Positions 1 through 8,220 of a stretch of 64,000 bases of DNA are shown one piece after another; within the stretch, counting starts at the first letter, position 1; each line of letters begins with the position of its first letter. Source of the DNA: Streptomyces olindensis (GTDB lineage: Bacteria; Actinomycetota; Actinomycetes; Streptomycetales; Streptomycetaceae). The position numbers were made by a program, and so were the translations under genes. The stretch spans positions 124,001-188,000 of the forward strand of contig JJOH01000016.1 in assembly GCA_000696115.1 (NCBI GenBank), read 5' to 3'. The notes under the pieces were generated by a model. It saw nothing but the letters and a program-made list of their open reading frames with translations, had not been told where the DNA came from and did not search any database.

Positions 1-263
1 AGGCTCAGGATCAGCATGCGGCGCTTGCCGTAGAGGTCGCCGAGGCGGCCCATGATCGGGGTGGCCACCGCACCCGAGAGGAGGGTCGAGGTGAGGACCC
101 AGGTGGCGTTGCTGGGGGCGGTGTCCAGCAGTTGCGGCAGATCCTTGATGACCGGGACGAGCAGGGTCTGCATCACCGCGACAACGATGCCCGCGAAGGC
201 GAGCACCGGGACCACGGCCCCGCTCGCTCTGCCGGCGGGACGGTCTGTCGTCGTCTGCGTCAT
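1..263 (-). CDS. MFS transporter (DHA2-like), N-terminal part, cut by window edge
   Basis: This is the first ~87 residues of a major facilitator superfamily exporter reading off the left edge of the window. The ATG is at 263. After a short hydrophilic leader come two predicted membrane helices and the loop 2-3 signature GRLGDLYGKRR, which is MFS motif A. The motif and the spacing fit 12-14 helix drug:H+ antiporters. The substrate cannot be told. The start region diverges from an MFS remnant at 408, and an inverted repeat at 334-349 lies between them. The family call is firm; only the start of the gene is visible. Confidence 0.8.
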   Translation of the reverse strand, partial: MTQTTTDRPAGRASGAVVPVLAFAGIVVAVMQTLLVPVIKDLPQLLDTAPSNATWVLTSTLLSGAVATPIMGRLGDLYGKRRMLILS

Positions 264-333
264 GGAGTGGGGCCTCCGAGCCGGGGGGTTCGGGCGTGCA
301 TGGGTACGTGGAGTGTGAACCTTGTATGCGCAG

Positions 334-349
334 GCAACTATTCCGTTGC
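334..349. promoter_or_regulatory. Inverted repeat between divergent MFS genes, possible operator
   Basis: The arms GCAAC and GTTGC are separated by six bases, in the intergenic space upstream of the minus-strand MFS gene. The size and place suit a TetR/MarR-type repressor site, which is common for exporters. No matching regulator is visible in the window, so this is only a candidate. Confidence 0.3.
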
Positions 350-407
350 TTTGGCACTCTAACGAAATCTTGACCTTCTCTTGGGACAGCGCGGAGCGGT
401 TGAGAGC

Positions 408-521
408 ATGACATCCATGGTCGAAGCCCCCGAGATGACCCGTACGCCCCGCCGCACCTCACCCCCCACCTGGCTCGTCGTCGCGCTCACCTGCGCCGGG
501 CAGTTCCTCGTCGTCCTGGAC
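408..521 (+). pseudogene. N-terminal remnant of an MFS exporter
   Basis: About 38 codons starting at ATG 408 read as a hydrophilic leader followed by the typical first helix of DHA2 exporters (WLVVALTCAGQFLVVLD). In intact relatives this is followed by the V(S/A)IVNVALP motif. Here similarity stops abruptly after VVLD and the frame continues into non-transporter sequence without any further membrane helix. This looks like the end product of an internal deletion that removed nearly all of the gene. About 240 bases follow (522-759) with no recognisable gene before the methyltransferase. Confidence 0.55.
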
Positions 522-759
522 GACGCCGCAGGCGCTGACGGAAAAGAGCGCCTGTCGCGTGACCCGGAACAGCCCCGTGACGGCCTCTGGACGGCGTGCC
601 AGGGGCATTTCGGCGCGGGGGCGGTGTGGTCCCGGGGCCGGTGGCGCCTCCGCTGCGCGGCGGGCCGTCAGGCGCCTCCCGTCCATGCCGGAGCACCCCT
701 TCTGACCTGGCCTTTCGACCCTTCTGGGCCTACCGTTGGCGGTCGCGGAAGGGGGCCGG

Positions 760-1509
760 ATGGACCGGAACATACGCACTGTCGACGACGTACTCGCCCT
801 GCTCGACGGGCTGTTCGCACCCGAGGCCGACCGGTGGTCGCAGCGGGGAGCCGGATGGTGGGACGCCTTCTACGCCGACCGCTCCCGGCCGGTGCCGTTC
901 TTCGTGGCGAAGCCGGACGAGAACCTGGTGCGTCTGGTGGAGAGCGGGCCGGCCGGCGGGCGACGTGCGCTCGACCTGGGGTGCGGCCCGGGCCGCAACG
1001 CGCTGTACCTGGCGGCGCGCGGCTTCGAGGTCGACGCGGTCGACCTGTCCTCGACGGCCGTCGCCTGGGCCCGGGACCGGGCCCGGGAAACGGGGGTGAA
1101 GGGCGTGCGGTTCCACTGCGGGGACGCCTTCGCGCTCGCCGGCACGGACCTCACCGGGCCGTACGACCTCGTGTACGACTCCGGCTGCTTCCACCACCTG
1201 CCGCCGCACCGGCGGGTCAGCTACCTGGCGATGCTGGAGCGACTGCTGGCCCCCGGGGGCCTGTTCGGCCTGACGTGTTTCGCGGCCGGGGACGGCGGGA
1301 TGGGGTCGGAGCTGTCCGACGCCGACTTCTACCGCGAGGGGGCGGGGCTGCGCGGCGGGCTGGCCTACACGCCCGAGGCGCTGCGGGAGATCTTCTCCGG
1401 GCTGACCGAGGTGGAACTGCGGCGGATGCGGGACGAGCCGGAGGAGTCGGAGTGCTTCGGCGAGCCCTTCCTGTGGGCGGCGTCGTTCCGGCGGGGGGAG
1501 AACCCGTAG
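760..1509 (+). CDS. Class I SAM-dependent methyltransferase
   Basis: A 249-residue cytoplasmic methyltransferase with the seven-strand Rossmann fold. Motif I is ALDLGCGPGRNALYLA (about residues 70-85). It is followed by the acidic strand-2 end (VDAVDLS) and a post-I block (YDLVYDSGCFHHLPP), as in the methyltransferase 11/25 families. The substrate is unknown. I chose ATG 760 because a purine-rich GGAAGGGGG lies just upstream and MDRN is a natural start; a TTG 24 bases earlier is less likely. It ends 3 bases before the stop of the convergent response regulator gene, leaving no room for a separate terminator. Confidence 0.85.
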   Translation: MDRNIRTVDDVLALLDGLFAPEADRWSQRGAGWWDAFYADRSRPVPFFVAKPDENLVRLVESGPAGGRRALDLGCGPGRNALYLAARGFEVDAVDLSSTAVAWARDRARETGVKGVRFHCGDAFALAGTDLTGPYDLVYDSGCFHHLPPHRRVSYLAMLERLLAPGGLFGLTCFAAGDGGMGSELSDADFYREGAGLRGGLAYTPEALREIFSGLTEVELRRMRDEPEESECFGEPFLWAASFRRGENP

Positions 1510-1512
1510 GGC

Positions 1513-2130
1513 TCACAGCCAGCCCTGGCGGCGGGCCTCGCGGAGGGCCTCCATGCGGTTGCGGGTGCCGGTCTTGCCGATGGCGGCGGAGAGGTAGTTG
1601 CGGACCGTGGACTCCGAGAGGTGGAGCCGGGCGGCGATGTCGGCGACGGTCGCCCCGTCCGCTGACGCCTTGAGGGCGTCGCTCTCGCGGGCGGTGAGGG
1701 GACTGGGGCCGGCGCTGAGCGCGGCGGCGGCCAGGGCGGGGTCGACGACGGTCTCGCCGGCCAGGACGCGGCGGATGGCGGCGGCGAGCTCCTCGACGGG
1801 CCCGTCCTTCACCAGGAAGCCGGTGGCCCCCGCCTCCATCGCCCGGCGCAGGTAGCCGGGGCGGCCGAACGTCGTGAGGATCAGCACCCGGCACTCGGGC
1901 AGCCGGGCGCGCAGCTCGGCGGCGGCGTCCAGGCCGCTGCGGCCCGGGAGTTCGATGTCGAGCAGGGCGACGTTCGGGCGGTGGGCGAGCGCCGCGTCCA
2001 GGATGGCGTCCCCGGCCGCCACCTGGGCGACGACCTCGATGTCGTCCTCCATGCCGAGCAGCAGCGCGAGCGCACCGCGCATCATGCCCTGGTCCTCGGC
2101 GAGCAGCACCCGCACGGGTCTGTCGGTCAC
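1513..2130 (-). CDS. NarL/LuxR-type two-component response regulator
   Basis: A 205-residue regulator. The receiver domain (about 1-120) has the acidic pair E12/D13, the phosphoacceptor D58 in LLDIELPG, and the conserved lysine in FLVKDGP. The C-terminal GerE/LuxR helix-turn-helix is at about 138-198 (LTARESDALK...LSESTVRNYLS). The GTG start at 2130 overlaps the stop of the upstream pyruvyl transferase gene by four bases, so the two are translationally coupled. The kinase at 3376-4987 is the obvious partner. Such DesR-like pairs often control a neighbouring operon; the target is not visible here. Confidence 0.9.
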   Translation of the reverse strand: MTDRPVRVLLAEDQGMMRGALALLLGMEDDIEVVAQVAAGDAILDAALAHRPNVALLDIELPGRSGLDAAAELRARLPECRVLILTTFGRPGYLRRAMEAGATGFLVKDGPVEELAAAIRRVLAGETVVDPALAAAALSAGPSPLTARESDALKASADGATVADIAARLHLSESTVRNYLSAAIGKTGTRNRMEALREARRQGWL

Positions 2131-3341
2131 GGGGCCAGGCCAGGTCGGGGGATACCGAGCAGCGAGGCCAGCGTCTCGGTGAAGGCCGTCGCCGAGTGGT
2201 CGGCGTGCTCCCGGATGCGCGCGGCGACGGCGTCGGCCCCGCCGCCCTCCACGAGCCGCACGAGCCGGTCGATGTCCTGGCCGTGCCCCTCCCGGGTGGA
2301 CAGGTAGAAGTCCGTCGCGTCGTAGGCCATGTGGAAGACGTGCTTCTTCACATCGCTCAGCGTCAGGTAGTCGTCGTGCGTCTTCGGCGTCGGCTCGGGC
2401 GCGCCGACGCACACCGCCGGGGTGCCGGCGCCCCACGCGTTGACCGCCAGGTGGTAGGTGTCGGTGATGACGAGCCGGTAGCGGGGGAGGACCCCCACCA
2501 GGTCGCCGATCGTGTGCTCCCCCGGGCGCTGCGGGATGTGGCCGACCGCGGCCGGGACGTCCCGGTCGAACCAGGGCAGCCACTCCAGCGGGGCGCCCAG
2601 ACGGTCGGACAGGCCCTGGCAGAAGGCCGGCAGCCAGCCGGGGATCGGCGTGCGGGCACCGAGGAACACGCCGATCGCACCGCCCTCGGGGACCGACCGG
2701 GACCACGGTGTGGTCGGGAGGTGGTCGAGGTCGCCCGGGCGGGAGAGCAGGGCCGCGTCGGAGCCGAAGTGGTCGGTCGTACGGTCCTTGCGGAGGTGGG
2801 CGATCTTGGCCGCCGAGAGCGGGTCCCGCACCCAGATCCGGTGCCCGCGCGTCACCAGGCGGGTGAACAGCGGCCCGTACTCCTTGTCCTCGTAGTCGGA
2901 CTGCGTGTTGTGCAGGATGGTCCCGCCGTAGCTGAGGGTCCGGGCGAGGAGGTCGTCCGGCTGGTCCGCCAGCAGCATGGTCCGGTGCAGCAGGGCCCGG
3001 GCGGCGTCCCGGTCGGCGGCGAAGCCGAAGTCGAGCAGGCGGTTCGTCGCGTCCTGCTCCAGGTAGTGCCGGGTGTGCAGGAAGTCGCCCCAGAAGACGA
3101 CCGCGTCGTGGTCGCGGAGGTCGTCGAGGTGCTCGGTCAGCGGCAGGAACCGGAACGGGAGGTCGGTGCCGCGCGCGCACGCCCGCAGGGGCACGGTCTC
3201 CGGCGTGTGCAGCGTGTACCAGGTGGCGTCGAGCCCGCCGCCCGTACGCCGCCGCAGGGACTCGAACGCCAAGTCGACGGTGAGCATGCCGGTGTTGCGG
3301 TACCCGATGTTCGGCGCGGTGATGACGGCGACGCGTGCCAT
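2127..3341 (-). CDS. Polysaccharide pyruvyl transferase family protein
   Basis: A 404-residue protein of the CsaB/WcaK-like polysaccharide pyruvyl transferase family. These enzymes transfer a ketal pyruvate from phosphoenolpyruvate to sugars of cell-surface polymers. The N terminus VAVITAPNIGYRNTG is the family's opening Rossmann motif. Further typical blocks are VFWGDFLHTRHYLE, VRDPLSAAKI and VITDTYHLAVNAWGAGTPAV (the DxxH active-site region). No signal peptide or membrane helix is seen. ATG 3341 has AGGGGA ten bases upstream; ATG 3350 is an in-frame alternative. The gene sits between the kinase and response regulator genes and overlaps the latter by four bases, which suggests that the two-component system and this enzyme serve one envelope-related function. 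That link is inference. Confidence 0.75.
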   Translation of the reverse strand: MARVAVITAPNIGYRNTGMLTVDLAFESLRRRTGGGLDATWYTLHTPETVPLRACARGTDLPFRFLPLTEHLDDLRDHDAVVFWGDFLHTRHYLEQDATNRLLDFGFAADRDAARALLHRTMLLADQPDDLLARTLSYGGTILHNTQSDYEDKEYGPLFTRLVTRGHRIWVRDPLSAAKIAHLRKDRTTDHFGSDAALLSRPGDLDHLPTTPWSRSVPEGGAIGVFLGARTPIPGWLPAFCQGLSDRLGAPLEWLPWFDRDVPAAVGHIPQRPGEHTIGDLVGVLPRYRLVITDTYHLAVNAWGAGTPAVCVGAPEPTPKTHDDYLTLSDVKKHVFHMAYDATDFYLSTREGHGQDIDRLVRLVEGGGADAVAARIREHADHSATAFTETLASLLGIPRPGLAP

Positions 3342-3375
3342 GTGCTCCATTTCCCCTAGCGGTCGTCGGCTTCGC

Positions 3376-4987
3376 CTAGGGCCGCTCGCCCTGACCGGTG
3401 TCGGCGCCGCCGACGGGTGACGCGGACCGTCGGCCAACGTACACGCCGGTGCCGTCGTGCGGACGTTCCACCCCCTCCGGCCGGTCATCGGCCGCGTCCA
3501 GGGGGAGTTCGGCCGTCACCGCGAAACCGCGCCCGGCCCGCGGGCCCGCCGTCAGCGAGCCGCCCGCCGCCGCGAGGCGCTCCGTCAGGCCGGTCAGCCC
3601 CGTACCACCGGCGACCGCCCCGGCCCCGCCTCCGACAACCGCTCCCCCTCCGGCGACCGCTCCGCCTCCGACAACCGCTCCCCCTCCGGCGACCGCTCCG
3701 CCTCCGACAACCGCTCCCCCTCCGACGACGCGCCCCGCCTCCGACAACCGCCCCGCCTCCGGCGACCGCCCCGCCTCCGGGCCCCGCCCCGCCTCCGACA
3801 ACCGCTCCGCCTCCGGCGACCGCTCCGCCTCCGGCGACCGCTCCGCCTCCGGCGACCGCTCCGCCTCCGGCGACCGCTCCGCCTCCGGCGACCGCCCCGC
3901 CTCCGACGAGCGCCCCGCCTCCGACAACCGCCCCGCCTCCGACGACCGCCTCGGCCCCGGCCACCGCCCCGCCCCCGTCGTCGGTCACCGTCAGCCGCAC
4001 CCGCTCCCCGGCGCCCGACAGCGTGATCTCGCAGCGCTGCGCTCCGCTGTGCCGGACCACGTTGGTGACCGCCTCCCGCACCACCCAGCCCAGCAGCGCC
4101 TCGGTCTGCGGCCCGGGCGGGGGGTCGCAGCGGCTGACCACGAGCGTGATGCCCGCCGCCGTCAGCACCGAGCGCGCCCGGTCGAGTTCGGCGGCGAGGC
4201 TGCCCTGCCGGTAGCCGGTCACCGCCTCCCGGATCTCCGTCAGGGCCTGGCGGCCCACGGCCTCGATGTCAGTGATCTGGGCGAGCGCGCCGTCCAGGTC
4301 GCGGGCGGCCAGCCGGCGGGCCGCCTCCGACTTCACGACGATCACCGACATCGTGTGACCGAGCAGATCGTGCAGGTCGCGGGAGAACCGCAGCCGTTCC
4401 TTCTCGACCGCCCGGCGGGCCAGCGCCTCCCGCACGGCGCGCAACTCGCGCACCGCCTCGGAGAGGCGCATGATCGCGGCCGTCACCATCGTCGAGATCC
4501 ACGTGGCGTACGCGATGTCGAGGCCGCCCCAGCCGTCGTGGAAGCAGGCCACCGCACCCGCCAGCACCGCCACCGCCGTACCGGCGGGCCGCAGGTGGGG
4601 CAGGTGCAGGGCCGCTCCCGTCGCGAGCCCCAGCAGGGGGAAGAACAGCAGCCAGTTGTCGCCGTAGCCGGCGGCGAGCGAGCACGTCACGGCCGTCAGC
4701 AGAGCGAGTGCCACCCGGGTGGAGCGGGCCTCGCGCTTGTCCTTGTGGAACGAGCGCACCGCCACGTAGATGTACAGCGAGTTGAACGCCAGCAGGCCCA
4801 GGCCGCCGATCCACGGGTTCGGCGTGCGGCCCTGGACGAGGTTGGAGCACGCGCCCAACCCCAGCAGCAGCCACGGCAGCAGGGTGACGCCGCTGGGCGG
4901 CGGGCCGGGGTGCTCACCCGCCAGCCGGCCCCGGGCGGCCGACCGTATCGCCTCGACGCGGCACCGGACCTCGTGTCTCCAGGACAT
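3376..4987 (-). CDS. NarL-family sensor histidine kinase, frame interrupted in a minisatellite
   Basis: ATG 4987 follows GGAGG. Six hydrophobic segments span about residues 37-172. The HisKA_3 dimerisation box holds the phosphoacceptor H206 (FSRDLHDLLGH). The ATPase domain has an N box (N309 in AVTNVVRHS) and a DDGGG box at 336-340. Then comes a run of VVGGGA/VAGGGA hexapeptides encoded by 18-bp repeats. The final G box (GGTGLTGLTERLAAAGG) and GRGFAVTAELPLDA end are in a different frame, because one repeat unit (3724-3742) is 19 bp long. Read straight through, the frame ends at 3485 without these motifs. With one base removed, the kinase ends at 3376, 34 bases before the pyruvyl transferase start. 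It could be a sequencing error, a phase-variable switch, or a broken gene. Confidence 0.75.
3634..3940. repeat. 18-bp minisatellite, 17 units, inside kinase ATPase domain
   Basis: Seventeen consecutive units of the type GGCGACCGCTCCGCCTCC, with GACAACCGC... variants, run from 3634 to 3940. Sixteen are 18 bp and one (3724-3742) is 19 bp. On the coding (minus) strand each unit encodes the hexapeptide A-V/A-V/A-G-G-G. Units of 18 bp keep the frame, so copy number can vary without harm, but the 19-bp unit shifts it. The tract is preceded (lower coordinates) by a less regular 24-base unit at 3610-3633. Confidence 0.95.
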
Positions 4988-5161
4988 GTCCCGCCTCCGA
5001 TCAGAGGTTCGCCGCGCCGCGGCGGTACGACAGCACAGCGTACGAACCAGTTCATGGCAGCGACGCTACGGACCGGCCGGGGCCGTCCGGCAGAGGCGCT
5101 TGTACGGAATCCGGCAGGACACATGTCATCGCCCGATCGATCTGACGTGTCGTCAGGAGCC

Positions 5162-5190
5162 TTCACAACTGCGGGGGGCTGGGCTATACA
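5162..5190 (+). promoter_or_regulatory. Sigma-70-type promoter of the MaoC-ADH-SDR operon
   Basis: TTCACA at 5162-5167 and TATACA at 5185-5190 are separated by 17 bases, which is close to consensus for the principal streptomycete sigma factor. It lies 110 bases upstream of the MaoC start, in the 312-base gap between the divergent kinase gene and the operon. A perfect palindrome begins 11 bases downstream of the -10. Confidence 0.6.
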
Positions 5191-5201
5191 GAGGGCGCGG
5201 G

Positions 5202-5219
5202 ACTGGAACGCGTTCCAGT
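5202..5219. promoter_or_regulatory. KstR-type operator (perfect 18-bp palindrome)
   Basis: ACTGGAACGCGTTCCAGT is a perfect inverted repeat. Its core fits TNNAACNNGTTNNA, the motif known for the TetR-family repressor KstR of steroid degradation genes in mycobacteria and rhodococci. It would cover roughly +5 to +22 of the transcript from the promoter at 5162-5190, a good place for repression. The downstream genes encode the kind of hydratase and dehydrogenases that KstR controls. No kstR gene is in the window. Confidence 0.6.
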
Positions 5220-5299
5220 TCGGTCCCAGACGGGCCTCGGTGCGGCCGACGGTGCGGACGACCGTACCGAGGTCTTCCCTCACGGCGATCAGGAGCCCC

Positions 5300-6157
5300 A
5301 TGCCCATCGACGCAGCCAAGGCGCTCGCCGCCGAACCCCGGACCGGCGAGATCTCCTGGGACCACAAGGACGTGCAGCTCTACCAACTCGGCATCGGCGC
5401 CGGAACTCCCGCCACCGACCCCGACGAGCTGCGCTACACCCTGGAGTCCCGGCTGCACGTCCTGCCGAGCTTCGCCACCGTCGCGGGCGCCGGGAAGCCC
5501 GGGGTGACCGGCGGGCTGTCCATGCCCGGCATCGACGTCGACCTCGCCCGGGTCCTGCACGGCGGACAGAGCCTCGAGATCCACCGCCCCCTCCCGGCCG
5601 AGGGCCGCGCCACCGCCACCGGGCGCATCGCCGCCGTGTACGACAAGGGCAAGGCGGCCGTCCTCGTCATGCGCACCGACGTGGCCGACGCCGACGGGCC
5701 GCTGTGGACCAGCGACGCGCAGATCTACGTGCGGGGAGAGGGCGGCTGGGGCGGCGACCGGGGGCCGTCCGGCCGGCTCGACCCGCCCGCCGGCGACCCG
5801 GACAGGACCGTCGAGCGGCCCGTCCGCGAAAACCAGGCCCTGCTCTACCGCCTCTCCGGCGACTGGAACCCGCTGCACGCCGACCCGGAGTTCGCCAAGC
5901 TCGCCGGCTTCGAACGGCCCATCCTGCACGGCCTGTGCACCTACGGCATGACCCTCAAGGCGGTCGTCGACACGCTGCTCGCCGGGGACGTGACCCGGGT
6001 GCGCTCGTACGCCACGCGGTTCGCCGGGGTGGTGTACCCGGGGGAGACGCTGCGCGTGCGCATGTGGCGGCTCGACGGCGAGGTCCGGGTGGCCGTGAGC
6101 GCCGTGGAGCGGCAGGACGCGCCCGTCCTCGCCGACACCGTCGTCCGACACACCTGA
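5300..6157 (+). CDS. MaoC-family double-hotdog enoyl-CoA hydratase (Hsd4B-like)
   Basis: A 285-residue protein with two hotdog halves. The C-terminal half carries the R-hydratase signature YRLSGDWNPLHADPEFA (about 190-206), with the catalytic Asp and His of hydratase-2 enzymes, followed by the FERPILHGLCTYG block. Length and layout fit 2-enoyl-CoA hydratases such as actinobacterial Hsd4B and the hydratase unit of peroxisomal MFE-2. These hydrate trans-2-enoyl-CoA to the (3R)-hydroxyacyl-CoA, including in sterol side-chain degradation. AGGAG lies four bases before ATG 5300. It is first in a three-gene operon with dehydrogenases that would act on the next steps. The exact acyl substrate is inferred, not shown. 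Confidence 0.85.
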   Translation: MPIDAAKALAAEPRTGEISWDHKDVQLYQLGIGAGTPATDPDELRYTLESRLHVLPSFATVAGAGKPGVTGGLSMPGIDVDLARVLHGGQSLEIHRPLPAEGRATATGRIAAVYDKGKAAVLVMRTDVADADGPLWTSDAQIYVRGEGGWGGDRGPSGRLDPPAGDPDRTVERPVRENQALLYRLSGDWNPLHADPEFAKLAGFERPILHGLCTYGMTLKAVVDTLLAGDVTRVRSYATRFAGVVYPGETLRVRMWRLDGEVRVAVSAVERQDAPVLADTVVRHT

Positions 6158-6188
6158 GTCCCGCACGCCGTACGAGGGGAGCCGCACC

Positions 6189-7265
6189 ATGCGCGCAGCC
6201 GTACTGCACGAGATCGGCCAGGACAAACTGGAGGTCCTCGACGACGTCGAGGCGGTGGGGTTCGGACCCGGCAGGGTGCGCATCCGGGTGCGCGCCACGG
6301 GGCTGTGCCACTCGGACCTCTCCGCGATGAGCGGGGTGCTGCCGCAGCCCGCGCCGTTCGTGCCCGGGCACGAGGGGGCGGGAGAGATCCTGGAGGTCGG
6401 CGAGGGCGTGGGCCACCTGAAGGCCGGCGACCGGGTCATCGTCTGCTGGCTGCCCGCCTGCGGCGCCTGCCCCGCCTGCCGGCGCGGCCAGACCGAGCTG
6501 TGCCTCGCCGGGTTCATGAACGCGGGCACCCCCAACTTCAAGCGCCCCGGCGGGGACGTCTTCGGTTTCGCCGGCACCGGCACCTTCGCCGAGGAGGTCG
6601 TCGTCGACGCCGGCTGCGCGGTGCCCATACCCGACGACGTGCCCTTCGACATCGCCGCCCTCATCGGCTGCGGCGTGACGACCGGACTGGGTGCCGCGCT
6701 CAACACGGCCGACCTGGAAGCCGGTTCGTCGGTGGCGGTCATCGGCTGCGGCGGCGTCGGCATCTCCGTGATCCAGGGCGCCCGACTCCGCGGCGCCGCC
6801 GAGATCGTCGCCGTGGACCCGGTGGTCTCGCGCCGGGAGGCGGCCCTCCGCTTCGGCGCCACCCGGGCCGTCTCCCCCGACGAACTGCCCGACGCCAAAC
6901 AGCAGATCACCGGCGGCGAGGGCTTCGACCACGTCTTCGAGGTCGTCGGCAGGTCGGCCACGGCACGCACCGCCTACGACACCACCCGGCGCGGCGGCAC
7001 CCTCGTCGTGGTCGGCGCCGGGGCCATGGACGACTTCCTCCAGCTCAACATGTTCGAGCTGTTCTTCGACGAGAAGCGGATCCTGCCGTCCATGTACGGC
7101 GGCGGTGACGTCCTGCGCTCCTACGAACGCACCATCGCCCTGTGGCGCGCGGGCCGCGTCGACCTGGCGGGCCTGATCACCCACCGGGTCCCGTTCACCG
7201 AGGTCAACGAGGCCCTGGACCAGATGCGGACCGGGACCGCCCTGCGCACCTGCATCGAGATGTGA
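6189..7265 (+). CDS. Zinc-dependent alcohol dehydrogenase (NDMA-dependent/AdhD-like)
   Basis: A 358-residue medium-chain dehydrogenase. The catalytic zinc ligands are in GLCHSDLSA and GHEGAGEI. The structural zinc site is the four-cysteine block CGACPACRRGQTELC at about residues 93-107. The NAD-binding motif is VIGCGGVGISVIQGA (about 182-196). The GLCHSD block and length resemble the actinobacterial Rv3086/AdhD branch. GGGGAG lies eight bases before ATG 6189, 31 bases after the MaoC stop. Together with the MaoC hydratase and SDR it suggests oxidation of a hydroxylated steroid or branched acyl intermediate; the physiological alcohol is unknown. Confidence 0.85.
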   Translation: MRAAVLHEIGQDKLEVLDDVEAVGFGPGRVRIRVRATGLCHSDLSAMSGVLPQPAPFVPGHEGAGEILEVGEGVGHLKAGDRVIVCWLPACGACPACRRGQTELCLAGFMNAGTPNFKRPGGDVFGFAGTGTFAEEVVVDAGCAVPIPDDVPFDIAALIGCGVTTGLGAALNTADLEAGSSVAVIGCGGVGISVIQGARLRGAAEIVAVDPVVSRREAALRFGATRAVSPDELPDAKQQITGGEGFDHVFEVVGRSATARTAYDTTRRGGTLVVVGAGAMDDFLQLNMFELFFDEKRILPSMYGGGDVLRSYERTIALWRAGRVDLAGLITHRVPFTEVNEALDQMRTGTALRTCIEM

Positions 7266-7276
7266 GGACCCACGCC

Positions 7277-8218
7277 ATGCCGTTGCCGCTCCAGGGACTG
7301 TCCGCGATCGTCACGGGCGCGGGCCGCGGGATCGGCCGGGCCGAGGCGCTGGAACTCGCCCGGCTCGGCGCCGCCGTGGTCGTCAACGACTACGGGCGGC
7401 CGGGCCGGGACGGCACGGGCGAGACCTCCGCCGGCCCGGCCGATCAGGTCGCCGCCGAGATCCGGGACTCGGGCGGTACCGCCCTCGCGCACACCGGCGA
7501 CGTCTCCGACTTCCAGCAGGCGCGTGAACTCGTCGAGCTGGCCGTCACCGAGTTCGGCAGGCTCGACGTCCTCGTCAACAACGCGGGCATCCTGCGCGAC
7601 CGCATGGTGTTCTCGATGGCCGAGGAGGAGTGGGACGCCGTGCTCCGCGTGCATCTCAAGGGGCACTTCAACACCACCCGGTTCGCCGCCGCCCACTGGC
7701 GGGAGCGGTCCAAGCGGGCCGGGGAACCGGTGTACGGGCGGATCATCAACACCTCCTCGGAGGCGTTCCTCGCCGGTTCGGCCGGACAGCCCAACTACGC
7801 CGCCGCCAAGGGCGGGATCGTCGGCCTCACCACCTCCACCGCCCTCGCCCTCGGCAAGTACGGCGTCACGGCCAACGCCATCTGCCCCCGCGCCCGCACC
7901 CGGATGACCGAGGACGTCTTCGCGGGCGTCGAGCAGCCCTCCACAGGCGGCCTCGACCCGCTCGCCCCCGAGCACGTCGCCCCGCTGGTCGGCTATCTGG
8001 CCTCGCCCGCCGCGGCCCGGGTGACCGGGCAGCTCCTCGTGGTGCACGGCGGCATGGTGGCCGTCGTCGAACGGCCGCGCGTCGCCGCCAAGTTCGACAG
8101 CGAACAGGACACCTTCACCTACGACGAGCTGGACGCGGCCCTCGGGCCGTACTACGCGGACCGGCCGACGGGGGAGACGTTCGCGGCGGCGGAGGTGCTG
8201 GGGTTGAAACGCGGGTGA
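7277..8218 (+). CDS. SDR-family 3-hydroxyacyl-CoA/17-beta-hydroxysteroid dehydrogenase-like (Hsd4A-like)
   Basis: A 313-residue short-chain dehydrogenase with the cofactor motif TGAGRGIG (residues 13-20), NNAG, and the active site Ser plus YAAAK (about 175-180). The insertion NDYGRPGRDGTG and the long C-terminal tail (LDAALGPYY...) match actinobacterial Hsd4A and the SDR half of MFE-2, which oxidise (3R)-hydroxyacyl-CoA. That is exactly the product of the MaoC hydratase two genes upstream. ATG 7277 lies 12 bases after the ADH stop, so it is the third gene of the operon. The transcript ends at the hairpin 8252-8289. Confidence 0.85.
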   Translation: MPLPLQGLSAIVTGAGRGIGRAEALELARLGAAVVVNDYGRPGRDGTGETSAGPADQVAAEIRDSGGTALAHTGDVSDFQQARELVELAVTEFGRLDVLVNNAGILRDRMVFSMAEEEWDAVLRVHLKGHFNTTRFAAAHWRERSKRAGEPVYGRIINTSSEAFLAGSAGQPNYAAAKGGIVGLTTSTALALGKYGVTANAICPRARTRMTEDVFAGVEQPSTGGLDPLAPEHVAPLVGYLASPAAARVTGQLLVVHGGMVAVVERPRVAAKFDSEQDTFTYDELDAALGPYYADRPTGETFAAAEVLGLKRG

Positions 8219-8220
8219 GG

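Noticed and set aside
459..779. Minus-strand frame between the MFS remnant and the methyltransferase
   Set aside because: It is Arg/Pro-rich, has no recognisable domain or ribosome site and overlaps the start of a real gene.
3634..3940. CRISPR array
   Set aside because: The units are contiguous 18-bp copies with no spacers, inside a coding frame.
3398..6157. A 919-codon plus-strand frame running through the repeat tract into the MaoC gene
   Set aside because: It is an artefact: the GC-rich repeat has no stops in any frame, the first ~600 codons are antisense to the kinase, and the real MaoC gene starts at 5300 with its own ribosome site.
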